64,000 nucleotides of DNA from Opitutus sp. GAS368 (GCA_945903465.1 CAMDOF010000003.1:56283-120282), one strand, 5' to 3'. Numbered from the stretch's first letter, positions 54,639-64,000 are shown. The notes: a model not told the origin generated them from the sequence alone. Numbers and translations: made by a program.

Positions 54639-56828
54639 TTAGGCGGCTGCCCGAAGCGGAATATCAGCACGGGCAATGTGCGCTGGAGGGGTGATGATAC
54701 CGGCATTCTCAACCTCAGTCGCGGCCGGCAACTCTTGGAAGGCGAGCACGACGACACGGGGGAAGGACGATTCAAAGAAGCGTTTGAGCGGGAGGCGGAT
54801 CTCCGTGGAGACAACGATCACCGCCGGCTGCCCCGCTTGGATCAACTCGTTCGTGCGCAGAGTGATCTGCTCAATGAGGTGACGCGCTGTCGCCGGATCG
54901 AGGGCCAAGCCCACCTCGGTGGGAGAACGATGCACTTTAGTCGACAGCCATTGTTCGAATCGCGGATCGAGCGTAGCGGCACGCACCACGCCAGGGCGGG
55001 ACTCGTATTCGGGCACGAAATACAGACCGAGCCGCCGGCGAACGAGCTCGCTCAGATCGTCGGGATTCTTAGAGAGGGCCGCGAAATCAGCAATCCCCTC
55101 CAAAATCAGCGCTTGGTTGAGAATCGAAACATTTTCTCTAAGAAGATTCTGCAGGACGCGCTGGATAATGCCGAGGGTGACGAGGTCCGGCAGCAACTCC
55201 GCGACGAGGGCGGGCTGCGTGGTCTTGAGGTGATCAATCAGGAGCTGAACCTCTTGCCGACCTAGCAGGTGATGCGCGTTGACTTTGAGGGTCTCGGAAA
55301 GATGGGTGATGAGAACGGACGCGGGATCAACGATCGTGAAGCCGTTGAGCTCAGCCGCTTTCTTCTCGGCCTCATCGATCCAGGTTGCCTCAAGATTAAA
55401 GACCGGCTCGCGCGTGGGCACACCCTTGAGCTTCATCTTGCTGCCAGAAACATTCATCGCGAGCCAGCGCCCAGGCATGAGCTGCCCACGCGCCATCGCT
55501 TTACCGCGGAGCAGGAAGCGATACTCATTCGCTTCAAGCTCCAGATTATCACGCACAGAAACCGGCGGGACCACGATACCCTTTTCCCTGGCCAGCGCCT
55601 TGCGCACACCCGTCACTCGCGCCAAGAGCTCACCACCATTTTTAGTATCCGCTAACGCCAGCAGCCCATAACCAATCTCAATCGCAAAAACATCCATCTC
55701 GATCAACTTGCGGACGTCTTCGGATCCGCCCGCTCCCCCCGGGCCCGCCACCGCTGGAGACCCAGTACTCGGCTTGCCATCAGCGCTGGTCTTGGCTGAG
55801 GTCGGCGGCTTCCCCGCCGCCACGGCACCATCACCATAAGCATGCCCGGTGGCTATTTCCTGCTCTTCCAGGATTTTGGCGACATAGGCCGCAATCCCGG
55901 CGAGTCCTAAGAACGGGAGCATCGGCATCCCTGGCATTAAAGAAAAAGCGACCATCATCCCCGCGCATATCTTCATGGCCCTGGGATAGCGAAAGAGCTG
56001 GCTCGCTAGCTGCGTGCCTAGGTTGTTATTATCAGAAGCACGCGTGACCAGCAACCCAGCGCCAACCGATAGAATGAGAGCAGGAATTTGCGAGACCAAG
56101 CCGTCACCAATGGAGAGAAGGGTAAATTTAGAAAGCGACTCGGTCAGCGAGAGCCCCATTTGTAATACGCCAATCGCAAAACCACCCACGACGTTCACTA
56201 AGGTGATAATGATGCCGGCGATCGCATCACCGCGCACAAACTTGGACGCACCGTCCATCGCACCATAAAAATCGGCCTCTTTCTGAACCTTTATCCGCCG
56301 AGCCGTTGCCGTGACCTCATCAATAATCCCCGCGTTCAGCTCGGCATCAATTGCCATCTGCTTACCGGGCAGAGCATCCAGCGTGAACCGCGCGCTCACC
56401 TCGGCGATACGACCCGCCCCCTTTGTAATCACCACAAAGTTGATCACCACGAGGATAAGAAAAACCACCGCGCCGACGATGTAGTTGCCCTGAATCACAA
56501 AGTGGCCAAATGCCTCAATCACCTGCCCGGCGTAACCATGGACCAAAACCTGGCGCGTCGTACTGATATTCAGCGCGAGCCGGAACAGGGTCAGCGCCAG
56601 CAAAAGGGTCGGGAAACCCGAAAACTCCGGCGGATCTTTCACGTAGACAATCGCGAGCAACACCAGAAACGAGAGCCCGATATTCAGCGCCAGAAACGTA
56701 TCCAACAACACCGGCGGGATCGGCATGATCAGCAGCAGCACCGTGAGAAACAGGCCGCCGGTGAAAATAAGATCGGCCCGCTTCAACAACGCCGCAACCG
56801 GACTGGAACTGGCAACAACCGTGCTCAT
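54639..56828 (-). CDS. flhA: Flagellar export gate protein FlhA
   Basis: 729 residues. The N-terminal membrane half has about eight helices and the conserved FHIPEP-type blocks (PPEFSGFPTLLLALTLFRLA, FVVITKGAGRIAEVSARFTL, LDALPGKQMAIDAELNAGII). An Ala/Gly/Ser-rich linker near 340-375 leads to the cytosolic ring domain. It forms the nonameric export gate. Start overlaps the flhB end by 4 bp. Confidence 0.97.
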   Translation of the reverse strand: MSTVVASSSPVAALLKRADLIFTGGLFLTVLLLIMPIPPVLLDTFLALNIGLSFLVLLAIVYVKDPPEFSGFPTLLLALTLFRLALNISTTRQVLVHGYAGQVIEAFGHFVIQGNYIVGAVVFLILVVINFVVITKGAGRIAEVSARFTLDALPGKQMAIDAELNAGIIDEVTATARRIKVQKEADFYGAMDGASKFVRGDAIAGIIITLVNVVGGFAIGVLQMGLSLTESLSKFTLLSIGDGLVSQIPALILSVGAGLLVTRASDNNNLGTQLASQLFRYPRAMKICAGMMVAFSLMPGMPMLPFLGLAGIAAYVAKILEEQEIATGHAYGDGAVAAGKPPTSAKTSADGKPSTGSPAVAGPGGAGGSEDVRKLIEMDVFAIEIGYGLLALADTKNGGELLARVTGVRKALAREKGIVVPPVSVRDNLELEANEYRFLLRGKAMARGQLMPGRWLAMNVSGSKMKLKGVPTREPVFNLEATWIDEAEKKAAELNGFTIVDPASVLITHLSETLKVNAHHLLGRQEVQLLIDHLKTTQPALVAELLPDLVTLGIIQRVLQNLLRENVSILNQALILEGIADFAALSKNPDDLSELVRRRLGLYFVPEYESRPGVVRAATLDPRFEQWLSTKVHRSPTEVGLALDPATARHLIEQITLRTNELIQAGQPAVIVVSTEIRLPLKRFFESSFPRVVVLAFQELPAATEVENAGIITPPAHIARADIPLRAAA

Positions 56829-57937
56829 GAATTAGTTGACCCTTCAGCTAAGCGACGCGACTTGAGTGTATAGAAATAATACCGATGGGTCCGGTAAACT
56901 ACCGAGAGAATACTCGCCACCGCCGCGTACATCTCGGCCGGAATGGTCTCGCCCACTTTACCCATCGCGAAGAGCAAGCGGGCCACCGGCTTGTTCTCAA
57001 CCAGCGGCACGCCATGCTCAGCCCCGAGCGCCTTGATCCGCTGCGCAAACCGGTTCTCTCCTTTAGCTAAAATCACCGGAGCCTGATCCTTGCCGCGCTC
57101 ATATTTAAGCGCGACCGCAAAGTGCGTCGGGTTAGTCACGATGACGTCGGCAGTTTTTACCGCGTCGAGCATTTGCTTCTGAACGAGACGCCGCCCCATC
57201 CGCCGCATCGCTGACTTCGCCTGGGCATTGCCCTCCGCCTGCTTATGCTCTTCCTTCACTTCCTCCTTCGTCATCATCAACTCACGCGATATCTTAAACC
57301 TCTCATAGGCTAAACTGATCGCCGCCACTACCCCTAGCGCAAAGAGCAGGCGAGTGAGGAATAATAAAGTGGCCTGGTTAAGAAATTGTCCCAAGTAGGC
57401 CGCCTCAACCGGCGCACTAAAAAGTGGATCAAAGATCAAACTCCGTGCACCCACCCAAAGCGCCACGCCAATCCCCAAGAGCTTCAGCAGGTCGAGTCCA
57501 CTCCGCACCAGCACGGTCTTCGAAAAGAGCCGCCCAAAGCCCGCGATAACATCAAGACTCTCGAACTTAAACGTCAGCGCCTCCGGAGTCATCCGAAAAC
57601 CACTCTGGATGCCACCCGCCAAAATAATCGCGCCCACAATCGCGAACAAAAATGGCCCGAGCGCCACACCCGAAACCATCAACACTTCCAACAACTGCAC
57701 CGGTACTGTATCAATCCCTACCGCAATCTTCCCAAACCGCGAAAACATCCCCGCGGCAAACTGCGCGATATCCCGCGTCATCGTATCCATCGTCAACGTG
57801 AGAACGCCAATCGTTGCCGCTATCGGGAAAAGCACCGATAACTCGTGCGACTTCGCGAATTGACCGCGCTCGTGCGCCTCGGTGAGCTTTTTATCGCTCG
57901 CCTGTTCGGTTTTTTGGTCTTGATCGGTTTCGGCCAT
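56825..57937 (-). CDS. flhB: Flagellar export switch protein FlhB
   Basis: 370 residues. DKKLTEAHERGQFAKSHELS at the start, four membrane helices, then the cytosolic domain with the self-cleavage site NPTH (VIVTNPTHFAVALKYERG) that changes export from hook to filament substrates. The ATG at 57937 gives the family N-terminus. A 258-bp gap with an AT-rich island precedes it. Confidence 0.96.
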   Translation of the reverse strand: MAETDQDQKTEQASDKKLTEAHERGQFAKSHELSVLFPIAATIGVLTLTMDTMTRDIAQFAAGMFSRFGKIAVGIDTVPVQLLEVLMVSGVALGPFLFAIVGAIILAGGIQSGFRMTPEALTFKFESLDVIAGFGRLFSKTVLVRSGLDLLKLLGIGVALWVGARSLIFDPLFSAPVEAAYLGQFLNQATLLFLTRLLFALGVVAAISLAYERFKISRELMMTKEEVKEEHKQAEGNAQAKSAMRRMGRRLVQKQMLDAVKTADVIVTNPTHFAVALKYERGKDQAPVILAKGENRFAQRIKALGAEHGVPLVENKPVARLLFAMGKVGETIPAEMYAAVASILSVVYRTHRYYFYTLKSRRLAEGSTNS

Positions 57938-57979
57938 CTTTTCTGGGGACTCTTTAAGCAGCGAAGATGCCAAAAGCTG

Positions 57980-58025
57980 AAACTTATAATTAAACCATTA
58001 TTTAATAATGATTTAAAATTTCATA
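57980..58025 (-). promoter_or_regulatory. AT-rich island upstream of flhB
   Basis: About 46 bp almost purely A/T (TAAACCATTATTTAATAATG at 57991-58010 on +), with a TATAAG-like element on the minus strand. It is the likely promoter of the flhB-flhA-flhF-fliA run. The rest of the 58-58.19 kb gap shows no gene. Confidence 0.45.
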
Positions 58026-58195
58026 TTGCGCAGATTTTAGCGACTTGGACCGCAACGAAAAAGCGGTCCCGCAAGTCGGCAATAATTGCCCCAACCGCGG
58101 GCGCCCACTCCGCGAGGGATCCCATCGCTGCCACTCAGGCCGCGGAGGACGCCCCATCGGCGATCGTGGAACGACTCGCCCCTCAGCGCACGCAT

Positions 58196-58948
58196 TCAGC
58201 GCGGCGAGATCAATTGCAGCATCCGAAAGGGCAATTCCCCAAACTCAACGTACAGGTAACGGCCTATCAACGAGGCCGCCGTGCTCAGAAGACCAAACCC
58301 GATCAGAACACGGCCGGACATACTGACGACAAAGACATTCATCTTGGGCACGGCTCTTCCGAGGACAGAAAAGGCCAGAGTTACCAGAAAGTTCATCGCA
58401 ATAAATGGGGCGGCCATCCGCAACCCCACTTCGAGGAGGTGCGCGGTTCCCAAAATCAACGCTTCGGGCGCCCCGATATCGAGCGCCGGTCGACCCGCCG
58501 GCACATACCGGAAACTACGCGCCAGGGCCGTAATCACGCCTTGATGCCCACCGAGCAGAAAAAAAAGCACCACTGCGAATGACGATAGCAAGGCGGCGAG
58601 AGGTTCCGTCGACGGCTCGGGCACGCCCATGCCTGGCGAGGCACTCAAACCGACTTCCGTCGAGATTAGTCGCCCAGCCATCTCCACCGCGCCAAACGCG
58701 AATCGGCAAACAAACCCCAGGGCGAGACCAAGAAACACCTCCCCCGCCGTTGCCGCTGCCAATGACCAAACCCCGAGCGAGACGGGCGCGGCCGGGACCA
58801 AGCCCGCCAGGAGGCTCGCCAGGCACACGCAAATCGCCACCCGCAGCGGTATCGGCACCGGATGCCCCGCGAGCACGGGTAACTGGAGCACGATACCCAT
58901 GGAGCGGAGAAAAACCATCAGCCAAGCAATCAGAAAATCGAGGGACAT
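58196..58948 (-). CDS. fliR: Flagellar export gate protein FliR
   Basis: 250 residues with about six helices. Family points: [20 protein letters not shown] at the start, [20 protein letters not shown] and [20 protein letters not shown], followed by [20 protein letters not shown]. The ATG at 58948 gives the correct N-terminus. It ends the flgD-to-fliR run. Confidence 0.95.
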   Translation of the reverse strand: MSLDFLIAWLMVFLRSMGIVLQLPVLAGHPVPIPLRVAICVCLASLLAGLVPAAPVSLGVWSLAAATAGEVFLGLALGFVCRFAFGAVEMAGRLISTEVGLSASPGMGVPEPSTEPLAALLSSFAVVLFFLLGGHQGVITALARSFRYVPAGRPALDIGAPEALILGTAHLLEVGLRMAAPFIAMNFLVTLAFSVLGRAVPKMNVFVVSMSGRVLIGFGLLSTAASLIGRYLYVEFGELPFRMLQLISPR

Positions 58949-59055
58949 ACTAAAGCCTCTGATCTCCGCCGAATCGCCTCCTCGCACTTCGGACCCCAGT
59001 TAAACCCATAAAAGTTGCACGCTGAGAGTACACCGCGGAAGACCAAACTCGGCGA

Positions 59056-59325
59056 TCAACGACCCAGCGTCCCCATCTGTGTGATCAACGCGGTCGTGAA
59101 CTCAGTGAGCGAACGCAGCAACCAGGGGGTTAACAACAGGGACAGGCCCGATAGCGCGAGCAGCTTGGGCACGAACGTGAGCGTCTGTTCCTGCATGCTG
59201 GTAACCGCTTGGAAGAGACTGGCAAGCAACCCCACGACCAGCGTTACGCCGAGAAAAGGAGCCACGATATAAAGCGCAAAAACCACGGTGGACTTGAAAA
59301 GATCAACAGCCAGATCGGTATTCAT
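59056..59325 (-). CDS. fliQ: Flagellar export gate protein FliQ
   Basis: 89 residues, two helices. APFLGVTLVVGLLASLFQAV and TSMQEQTLTFVPKLLALSGL are the family pattern. It forms the export gate with FliP and FliR. Gaps of 86 and 107 bp flank it. Confidence 0.95.
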   Translation of the reverse strand: MNTDLAVDLFKSTVVFALYIVAPFLGVTLVVGLLASLFQAVTSMQEQTLTFVPKLLALSGLSLLLTPWLLRSLTEFTTALITQMGTLGR

Positions 59326-59411
59326 AACGGATGGATCAAAACGATTCGGCTAAGCCTGCCCCTTGCGCCGATTGGGCGGCTTGGCGCCTCCGAGTGGCTT
59401 GGCCCAGATCT

Positions 59412-60257
59412 TCATGTGGCGAAGCTCTGCACAAGCGACCGAACCACCAAATGCCAGCCATCGACTAAAACAAAAAGCAGCAGCTTGAGCGGCAGCGCAA
59501 TCGTCACTGGCGGCATCATCATCATGCCAAGAGCCATCAGCACTGAAGACACCAGAAAATCAACCACCAAAAACGGCAGAAATAGCAGGAACCCCATCTG
59601 AAACGCCGTTTGGAGTTCACTGATCACAAACGCCGGAATCACCACGCGCATCGGAAGATCCTTGACCGCCGTCGGCCCATAACCACCGAGCTCAAGAAAG
59701 TACTCCAGATCGCGGGTCCGGGTTTGTTTGAGCATAAACTGCTTTAATGGCACCGTCGCTTTCTCCATCGCGTCCATCGCCGGCAGTTTACCATCTAGGA
59801 ACGGCCGCAACGCCTCGTTATTCACGCGGTCTACGACCGGGCCCATCAGAAAAAACGTCAGAAACAAGGAAAGCCCCACGACGATTTGATTGGAAGGCGC
59901 GCTCGGCGTGCCTAGGGCCGTGCGCACAAAACCCAAAACAATCACAATCCGGGTAAAACTCGTCATGAGCAGCACGATCGACGGCGCAACCGATAACAAC
60001 GTCATCACAATGACAATCTGCACGGCAACGCTGACGTCACCATTCTGACCAGCGCCCTCGAGCCCGATATTCAGGCGAAAGGGTCCCGCGTTCGGGCCGG
60101 GTGCGGGCGTAGGCGCCGGTGCGGCTAAAAGGTTATTCGGTAATACCGCGGCGGTGGGGCTCCTGACCGGCGGAGTCTGCGCGCTTATACGTGGCACCAT
60201 CAACCCAAGAAGGCCCAAAAAAAACAAAACGACGCAGCGTAAAATCATCGCTCTCAT
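59412..60257 (-). CDS. fliP: Flagellar export gate protein FliP
   Basis: 281 residues with a cleavable signal peptide (VVLFFLGLLGLMVPRISAQ), a Pro-rich stretch and then the conserved core: LLSVAPSIVLLMTSFTRIVI, LGFVRTALGTPSAPSNQIVV and IPAFVISELQTAFQMGFLLF. It is the central ring of the export pore. Start overlaps the fliO stop by 4 bp. Confidence 0.97.
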   Translation of the reverse strand: MRAMILRCVVLFFLGLLGLMVPRISAQTPPVRSPTAAVLPNNLLAAPAPTPAPGPNAGPFRLNIGLEGAGQNGDVSVAVQIVIVMTLLSVAPSIVLLMTSFTRIVIVLGFVRTALGTPSAPSNQIVVGLSLFLTFFLMGPVVDRVNNEALRPFLDGKLPAMDAMEKATVPLKQFMLKQTRTRDLEYFLELGGYGPTAVKDLPMRVVIPAFVISELQTAFQMGFLLFLPFLVVDFLVSSVLMALGMMMMPPVTIALPLKLLLFVLVDGWHLVVRSLVQSFAT

Positions 60258-60652
60258 TTCCTCGGCTCCACGGTGTCATGTAATGGCGCGATGACATCGA
60301 TTCGGCCTGGGCAGACTCCGAGAAGAAATTTCTTATTCTCATACGATGCGACGACGAGATACTGGCGGTTTCCGAGCGAACGCGTCTCGCTCAATGTCAG
60401 CTGGCTTTTTTCGCGCAGCACCGATGAGCCACCACGACCACGCCACACCAGCCACCCCCCCACCCCCGCCAGAGCAATTCCCATCAGCAAGCTCATCTGC
60501 CCGAAGCCTCCACTCGCGGGCGCGCTCGCCGCCGCCGCCGCGGGGGCGCTCGCAGGCACAATCACTTGATTCTCGTCCGCCGCGCAGGCTCCTTCCACCC
60601 AGAGGGCGGAGCCCAAAAATAACGCGCGCCAAAAACGATGGGCCGGTCTCAT
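60254..60652 (-). CDS. fliO: FliO-family export gate assembly protein
   Basis: 132 residues. A signal-like N-terminus and an Ala/Pro-rich segment precede one helix (SLLMGIALAGVGGWLVWRG), then the FliO cytosolic part LSETRSLGNRQYLVVASYEN with KKFLLGV. FliO helps FliP assemble. It overlaps fliN and fliP by 4 bp each, which supports the call in this low-identity family. Confidence 0.88.
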   Translation of the reverse strand: MRPAHRFWRALFLGSALWVEGACAADENQVIVPASAPAAAAASAPASGGFGQMSLLMGIALAGVGGWLVWRGRGGSSVLREKSQLTLSETRSLGNRQYLVVASYENKKFLLGVCPGRIDVIAPLHDTVEPRK

Positions 60653-60912
60653 ATTTTTTTGCTGCCCACAAGCTCGGTGATTTTGATCCCAAAGTTATCT
60701 TCAACGACGACCACCTCGCCATAAGCCACCAGCTTATCGTTTACAAACAGCCCCACCGGATCACTCGCGTGCTGGGCAAGTTGCACGACCGAGCCATTGG
60801 CCAACTCGAGGACCTCGCGCATCGGCAGATTGATCGAACCGAGCTGCACGGTGACCTTCACCTTAACGTCGAGCAGGATATCAAGTGACTTTTCGTCCGT
60901 CAGGTTTGCCAT
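60649..60912 (-). CDS. fliN: Flagellar motor switch protein FliN
   Basis: 87 residues, the SpoA domain alone: LLDVKVKVTVQLGSINLPMR, EVLELANGSVVQLAQ, LFVNDKLVAYGEVVVVEDNF, GIKITELV. It forms the lower C-ring. The ATG at 60912 lies inside the 3' end of fliM (32-bp overlap), so the two are translated together. Confidence 0.96.
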   Translation of the reverse strand: MANLTDEKSLDILLDVKVKVTVQLGSINLPMREVLELANGSVVQLAQHASDPVGLFVNDKLVAYGEVVVVEDNFGIKITELVGSKKI

Positions 60913-61930
60913 ATGAATTTTCCTCCGAGGAGATTTTTCGAGTAACTTGAACCGCCACACGGTCACCGTCGAGACCGACCGTGCCAATAAACTTCGGCGT
61001 GCCGTTGAGCAGAATCCGCGTCTCGTTACACAAGTCAGGCGGCATCTCGATCACATCACCCACGCGGAGACTAACGATTTCACGCAAAGACAATTCCAAG
61101 GCTTCCCACTCGGCGCGCACCGGGATTTTCACGCGATCGTAGTAGGTCTGCCACTCCGCCCGCTTTACGACCGGACCCGTCGTCGAGACTTTCTGGCGGC
61201 TAGACTGGATCTTTTTTACTACCGGCTCAATTGTGTAGTAGGGAACGCCAATCTGAATCTTCTCAGTGCATTCACCGAAGGTAACCTCAAGGGTTAGCGC
61301 CACGATGACCGCGTCTCGGGGTGAGGTTTGCAAAAACCGACCGTTATTCTCATGCCCCATCAAAATGGGGCGGAGGTCTTGCACTTTTTTCCACTGAGCG
61401 CACCACTCCTCTAAAATAATCGTCACCACATCCTCAATCAGGGCGACTTCAATTTCCGTTAGATAACGATCAATCGTCACAGCCTTCCCCCGCCCTCCGA
61501 GCAGTCGATCCGCAACCGTCAGAGCGAGCCGAGGATTAATATCGAGGATGGCCGCACCCGTCAGCGGCTCTATTTTAAAGAGCGTCAGGTGCGTCGGATT
61601 GGGCAGACTTTCGCAAAATTTCGCAAAGCTGATCGTGGTAAGATCGGCCAGCTTAATCCCGAACTCCATCTTCAAGTAAAGCGACAGTCGCACGCTCAAG
61701 AATCGCGCAAAGTCCTCCTGCATTAGGCGTAAACGCCGCAACTCGGCTTCAGCGAGGAAGCTTGGATTCCGAAAATCGTAGCGCGCGATCTTCGGCGCGC
61801 CCCCACCCTTCGCCCCAGCTGGAACCACCAACGCTTTTTCCGAAGAAGCCTCCGCCGGCGGCACGAGCAACGTGTCGATTTCAGCTTGGTCGAGGCCGAC
61901 GGGAGCAGGTGCGACGGTGTCCTCAGCCAT
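60881..61930 (-). CDS. fliM: Flagellar motor switch protein FliM
   Basis: 349 residues. The N-terminal CheY-binding motif is LDQAEIDTLL, followed by a loose linker of about 30 residues. The middle CheC-like domain shows ARFLSVRLSLYLKMEFGIKL and ADRLLGGRGKAVTIDRYLTE; a SpoA domain ends it. A kept CheY-binding motif implies chemotactic control of rotation, although no che gene is in the window. Confidence 0.96.
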   Translation of the reverse strand: MAEDTVAPAPVGLDQAEIDTLLVPPAEASSEKALVVPAGAKGGGAPKIARYDFRNPSFLAEAELRRLRLMQEDFARFLSVRLSLYLKMEFGIKLADLTTISFAKFCESLPNPTHLTLFKIEPLTGAAILDINPRLALTVADRLLGGRGKAVTIDRYLTEIEVALIEDVVTIILEEWCAQWKKVQDLRPILMGHENNGRFLQTSPRDAVIVALTLEVTFGECTEKIQIGVPYYTIEPVVKKIQSSRQKVSTTGPVVKRAEWQTYYDRVKIPVRAEWEALELSLREIVSLRVGDVIEMPPDLCNETRILLNGTPKFIGTVGLDGDRVAVQVTRKISSEENSYGKPDGRKVT

Positions 61931-61976
61931 GGAAAACGGATCCTAAAAAAGAGAACAACGGCAGCATCATCGCGCG

Positions 61977-62606
61977 TTATTGCACTACAAAATCAGAGAA
62001 GTAAACCTGATCAGCAATCTTCTTACCGAGCGCTTGGTTGTACGCCATCACAAGTTTTTCCCGAATCACGTTTTTGGAACCTGGTTCCTCAAGGTCGGGC
62101 AGGGTCAGCGACGATAAAACATTCAGCGTAATATCAGTAAGCCTCGCCTTGGACCCTTCAAACTGCCCGCGGATGTCGGCGCCACCAGCGGCCGTCACGA
62201 TGAAACTCGTTTTGAGGTAACGCGTCCCCATGGTCCCGGCGAGATTAACCACCACATTTTGAAACTCGTAGTTGGCGGGACCTCCGCCGGTTTCTTTCCC
62301 CCCTTTACCTTCTTTACTCGGTTTAGCCCCATGACCAGCGGCCGCGGGGGCGCTCTGGCCACCGTGGGTCGCAGAATCCGCGACGGCACCTTCGGCCGGC
62401 GCGGTCGCCATTTGCTTCTGGAGCCTAGGCAAGACCACAAACTCGATCGTCGCCCACGTCGCGATCGGGGCCAGTACCACGGCCGCAATCACCGGAATCC
62501 ATGCGGCCATACCGCTACGCGCCGCCGCCGGGTTTGCCGAATTACTCGGAGCAACCGAGCCATCGCCACTTTTGGCAGGTACTGCTTCAGCTTTAGTTGC
62601 AGCCAT
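61977..62606 (-). CDS. fliL: Flagellar basal-body protein FliL
   Basis: 209 residues: a polar N-terminus, one helix (AAWIPVIAAVVLAPIATWATI), a long Ala/Gly/Lys linker and the periplasmic FliL domain (EFQNVVVNLAGTMGTRYLKT, KNVIREKLVMAYNQAL, VYFSDFVVQ). It supports the stator around the motor. It precedes fliM by 46 bp, the usual order. Confidence 0.93.
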   Translation of the reverse strand: MAATKAEAVPAKSGDGSVAPSNSANPAAARSGMAAWIPVIAAVVLAPIATWATIEFVVLPRLQKQMATAPAEGAVADSATHGGQSAPAAAGHGAKPSKEGKGGKETGGGPANYEFQNVVVNLAGTMGTRYLKTSFIVTAAGGADIRGQFEGSKARLTDITLNVLSSLTLPDLEEPGSKNVIREKLVMAYNQALGKKIADQVYFSDFVVQ

Positions 62607-62708
62607 GGATAGGAGAGTGGGAAAACATAAACCGAAAGTGAAAAATTGCGCTGGACTTCCAAGGGCATGAGGAGTGGAGGCCGATCGCCTTCACCCCTTA
62701 TGTCAAAA

Positions 62709-63584
62709 TCAGCCGCGCTTCAAATTAACGATCTCTTCCAAAACACTATCCGAGACCGTTATGAGACGAGAACCCGCCTGGAAGGCGCGCTGCGTGGTAA
62801 TGAGATTGGAAAATTGATCCGTGAGGTCGACGTTAGAAAGTTCCAACGTCCCCGACTGGATCACCCCGAGCCCATTTTTCCCAGCAGCGTTGACATCGCC
62901 AACTTGCAAAGCGGTGCTGCCGGCGAGAGCGCCCGCTGGTCCCGCTGGAGCCAAGTCAGTGAAAAGATTATTGCCGTATGCCGTCAAAGCGGACGGATCT
63001 TTGAAGTCCTGCAGCAAGACTTGATTTTTGATGGCTGACGTCCCATCCGAATAAACCTCAACGACCTTACCCGCCCGATCAAACGTCGCCGCTTGGAGCT
63101 TCGCGCCCGTCGGCGGTTCGCTGAGTTTAATATCTCCAACCGTACCTAGAGCGTTACCCGTGAGCCCCTGTACACGGTAACCTTGCGAAGTTACCAAGAA
63201 GCCTTGGTCATCCCACCGGAAGTCGCCCGCGCGGGTCACATACTCGGCTCCGTCCACTGAATTCTTAACCTTAAAAAAACCATTGCCGGAAACGCCCAGA
63301 TCCGTGTCTCGGCCCGTACTCGTGAGCGATCCTTGCCCGAAGTTGGTGGAGATACCCGCCACTTGCACACCCGTACCTACGCTACTGGTCGGCGAATTCG
63401 TCCGAGCTGTCGTCGAAGCCGACGAACGCTGCAAGATATTGCTAAAACTGTCGGAATATTTCGCCTGGGACGCTTTAAAGCCCGTCGTATTGACGTTGGC
63501 GATGTTGTTACCGACGACTTCGAGTCCGGTCGTAAAGGACTTCAGCGCGCTGACGCCGCTGTTCATTGTGCTCATGAGTGACAT
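62709..63584 (-). CDS. flgE: Flagellar hook protein FlgE, short form
   Basis: 291 residues against about 400 in E. coli. STMNSGVSALKSFTTGLEVV and NNIANVNTTGFKASQAKYSD give the N-terminus; the central LGVSGNGFFKVKN block and the terminal FSNLITTQRAFQAGSRLITV match hook proteins. The outer variable domains seem reduced. It lies 24 bp after flgD. FlgG-type rod protein is excluded because flgG and flgF are both identified elsewhere. Confidence 0.88.
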   Translation of the reverse strand: MSLMSTMNSGVSALKSFTTGLEVVGNNIANVNTTGFKASQAKYSDSFSNILQRSSASTTARTNSPTSSVGTGVQVAGISTNFGQGSLTSTGRDTDLGVSGNGFFKVKNSVDGAEYVTRAGDFRWDDQGFLVTSQGYRVQGLTGNALGTVGDIKLSEPPTGAKLQAATFDRAGKVVEVYSDGTSAIKNQVLLQDFKDPSALTAYGNNLFTDLAPAGPAGALAGSTALQVGDVNAAGKNGLGVIQSGTLELSNVDLTDQFSNLITTQRAFQAGSRLITVSDSVLEEIVNLKRG

Positions 63585-63608
63585 AATATTTTTATTCTAT
63601 TGTTAGGA

Positions 63609-64000
63609 TTAGGCTCCGGTCGTCTTTACTGACTGCGGGGCAGATGCGCTACGAACGCCGGGCTCCACCAGGAGCACAGCCGAAAGTGGAAAGAGGTTAC
63701 CGTTAATGAGGAGGCGTGGTTCGGTTCCGCTCGAATCAATCGCCGAAACTTCACCTGAGCCGGTCTGGCCTTTGCCGGCGTCAACCGTTACACGGTGGCC
63801 TAAATACGAATTCGCCGCCGTGCGCTTCTGGTCGTCTCGCAGCGCCGCCATATCACTCGCCATCGTCTTCGACTGCTCGAGTGAAGAAAACTGCGCCATT
63901 TGCGCGATGAAAGCCGTATCCTCCATCGGCTTCATCGGATCCTGCGTCTGGAACTGTTTGGCCAGTAGCTTAAGAAAATCATTTTGACCGAGCGTTTTCT
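63609..64000 (-). CDS. flgD: Hook-cap protein FlgD, N-terminus outside window
   Basis: The frame continues unbroken to the right edge. The visible part starts with KTLGQNDFLKLLAKQFQTQD, then PMKPMEDTAFIAQMAQFSSL, the FlgD signature. The C-terminal domain is short (about 70 residues after EQSKTMASDMAAL), ending ASAPQSVKTTGA. FlgD caps the growing hook. It is the most upstream flagellar gene visible. Confidence 0.93.
   Translation of the reverse strand, partial: KTLGQNDFLKLLAKQFQTQDPMKPMEDTAFIAQMAQFSSLEQSKTMASDMAALRDDQKRTAANSYLGHRVTVDAGKGQTGSGEVSAIDSSGTEPRLLINGNLFPLSAVLLVEPGVRSASAPQSVKTTGA

Overview
The window is a GC-rich bacterial chromosome segment with short intergenic gaps and a mixture of ATG and GTG starts. 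Its cell-wall and secretion genes are of a Gram-negative kind. It carries a FlhF/FliA-type flagellar regulon joined to a CsrA-FliW module, an STE24-type CAAX protease, mpl, a DUF1302/DUF1329 outer-membrane cluster and many lipoproteins or secreted proteins. I read it as Verrucomicrobiota, probably Opitutaceae-like. That placement is inferred from overall composition and family mix; there is no rRNA or other decisive marker. I see no tRNA, rRNA, CRISPR array or transposase.

Left part (1-18.6 kb): the tail of a Cys-rich small protein and its terminator; xseB-dxs on the minus strand; an STE24-type protease with a secreted endonuclease/exonuclease/phosphatase protein; an IPT/TIG-like lipoprotein; hemW followed by a SecD-head-like lipoprotein and an M23 peptidase; a Fur-family regulator with a TPR protein, divergent from priA; a MacA/MacB-like pair without an ATPase; mpl; and a DUF1684 protein.

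Middle (18.6-20.1 kb): a nearly gene-free stretch with five complete 125-bp tandem repeats, each able to form a long hairpin. Here the + strand changes from G-rich to C-rich whatever the gene direction, which is what a replication terminus looks like.

Next (20.1-40 kb): a large secreted protein of unknown function; uvrA; the four-gene DUF1302-DUF1329-YCF48-like-RND cluster; an AI-2E transporter, a zinc-ribbon membrane protein and a beta-CASP exonuclease-like protein in overlapping frames; DUF3108, a family 9 glycosyltransferase and an MFS carrier; a PfkB sugar kinase; rplU-rpmA with a strong terminator.

Right part (40.6-64 kb): one long minus-strand flagellar region. In transcription order it runs flgD-flgE-fliL-fliM-fliN-fliO-fliP-fliQ-fliR, then flhB-flhA-flhF-(small membrane protein)-fliA-motA-motB-(small Cys protein), then flgF-flgG-flgA-flgH-flgI-flgJ-flgN-flgK-flgL-fliW-csrA-flagellin. 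This covers hook, C-ring, export gate, stator, sigma factor, distal rod, P/L rings, hook-filament junction and filament. fliE-fliJ, flgB/flgC, fliD, fliS, flgM and flhG are not in the window; flgD runs off the right edge. Unusual points are an FlhF with altered GTPase motifs, a small two-helix protein where FlhG would be expected, and a compact, divergent flagellin.
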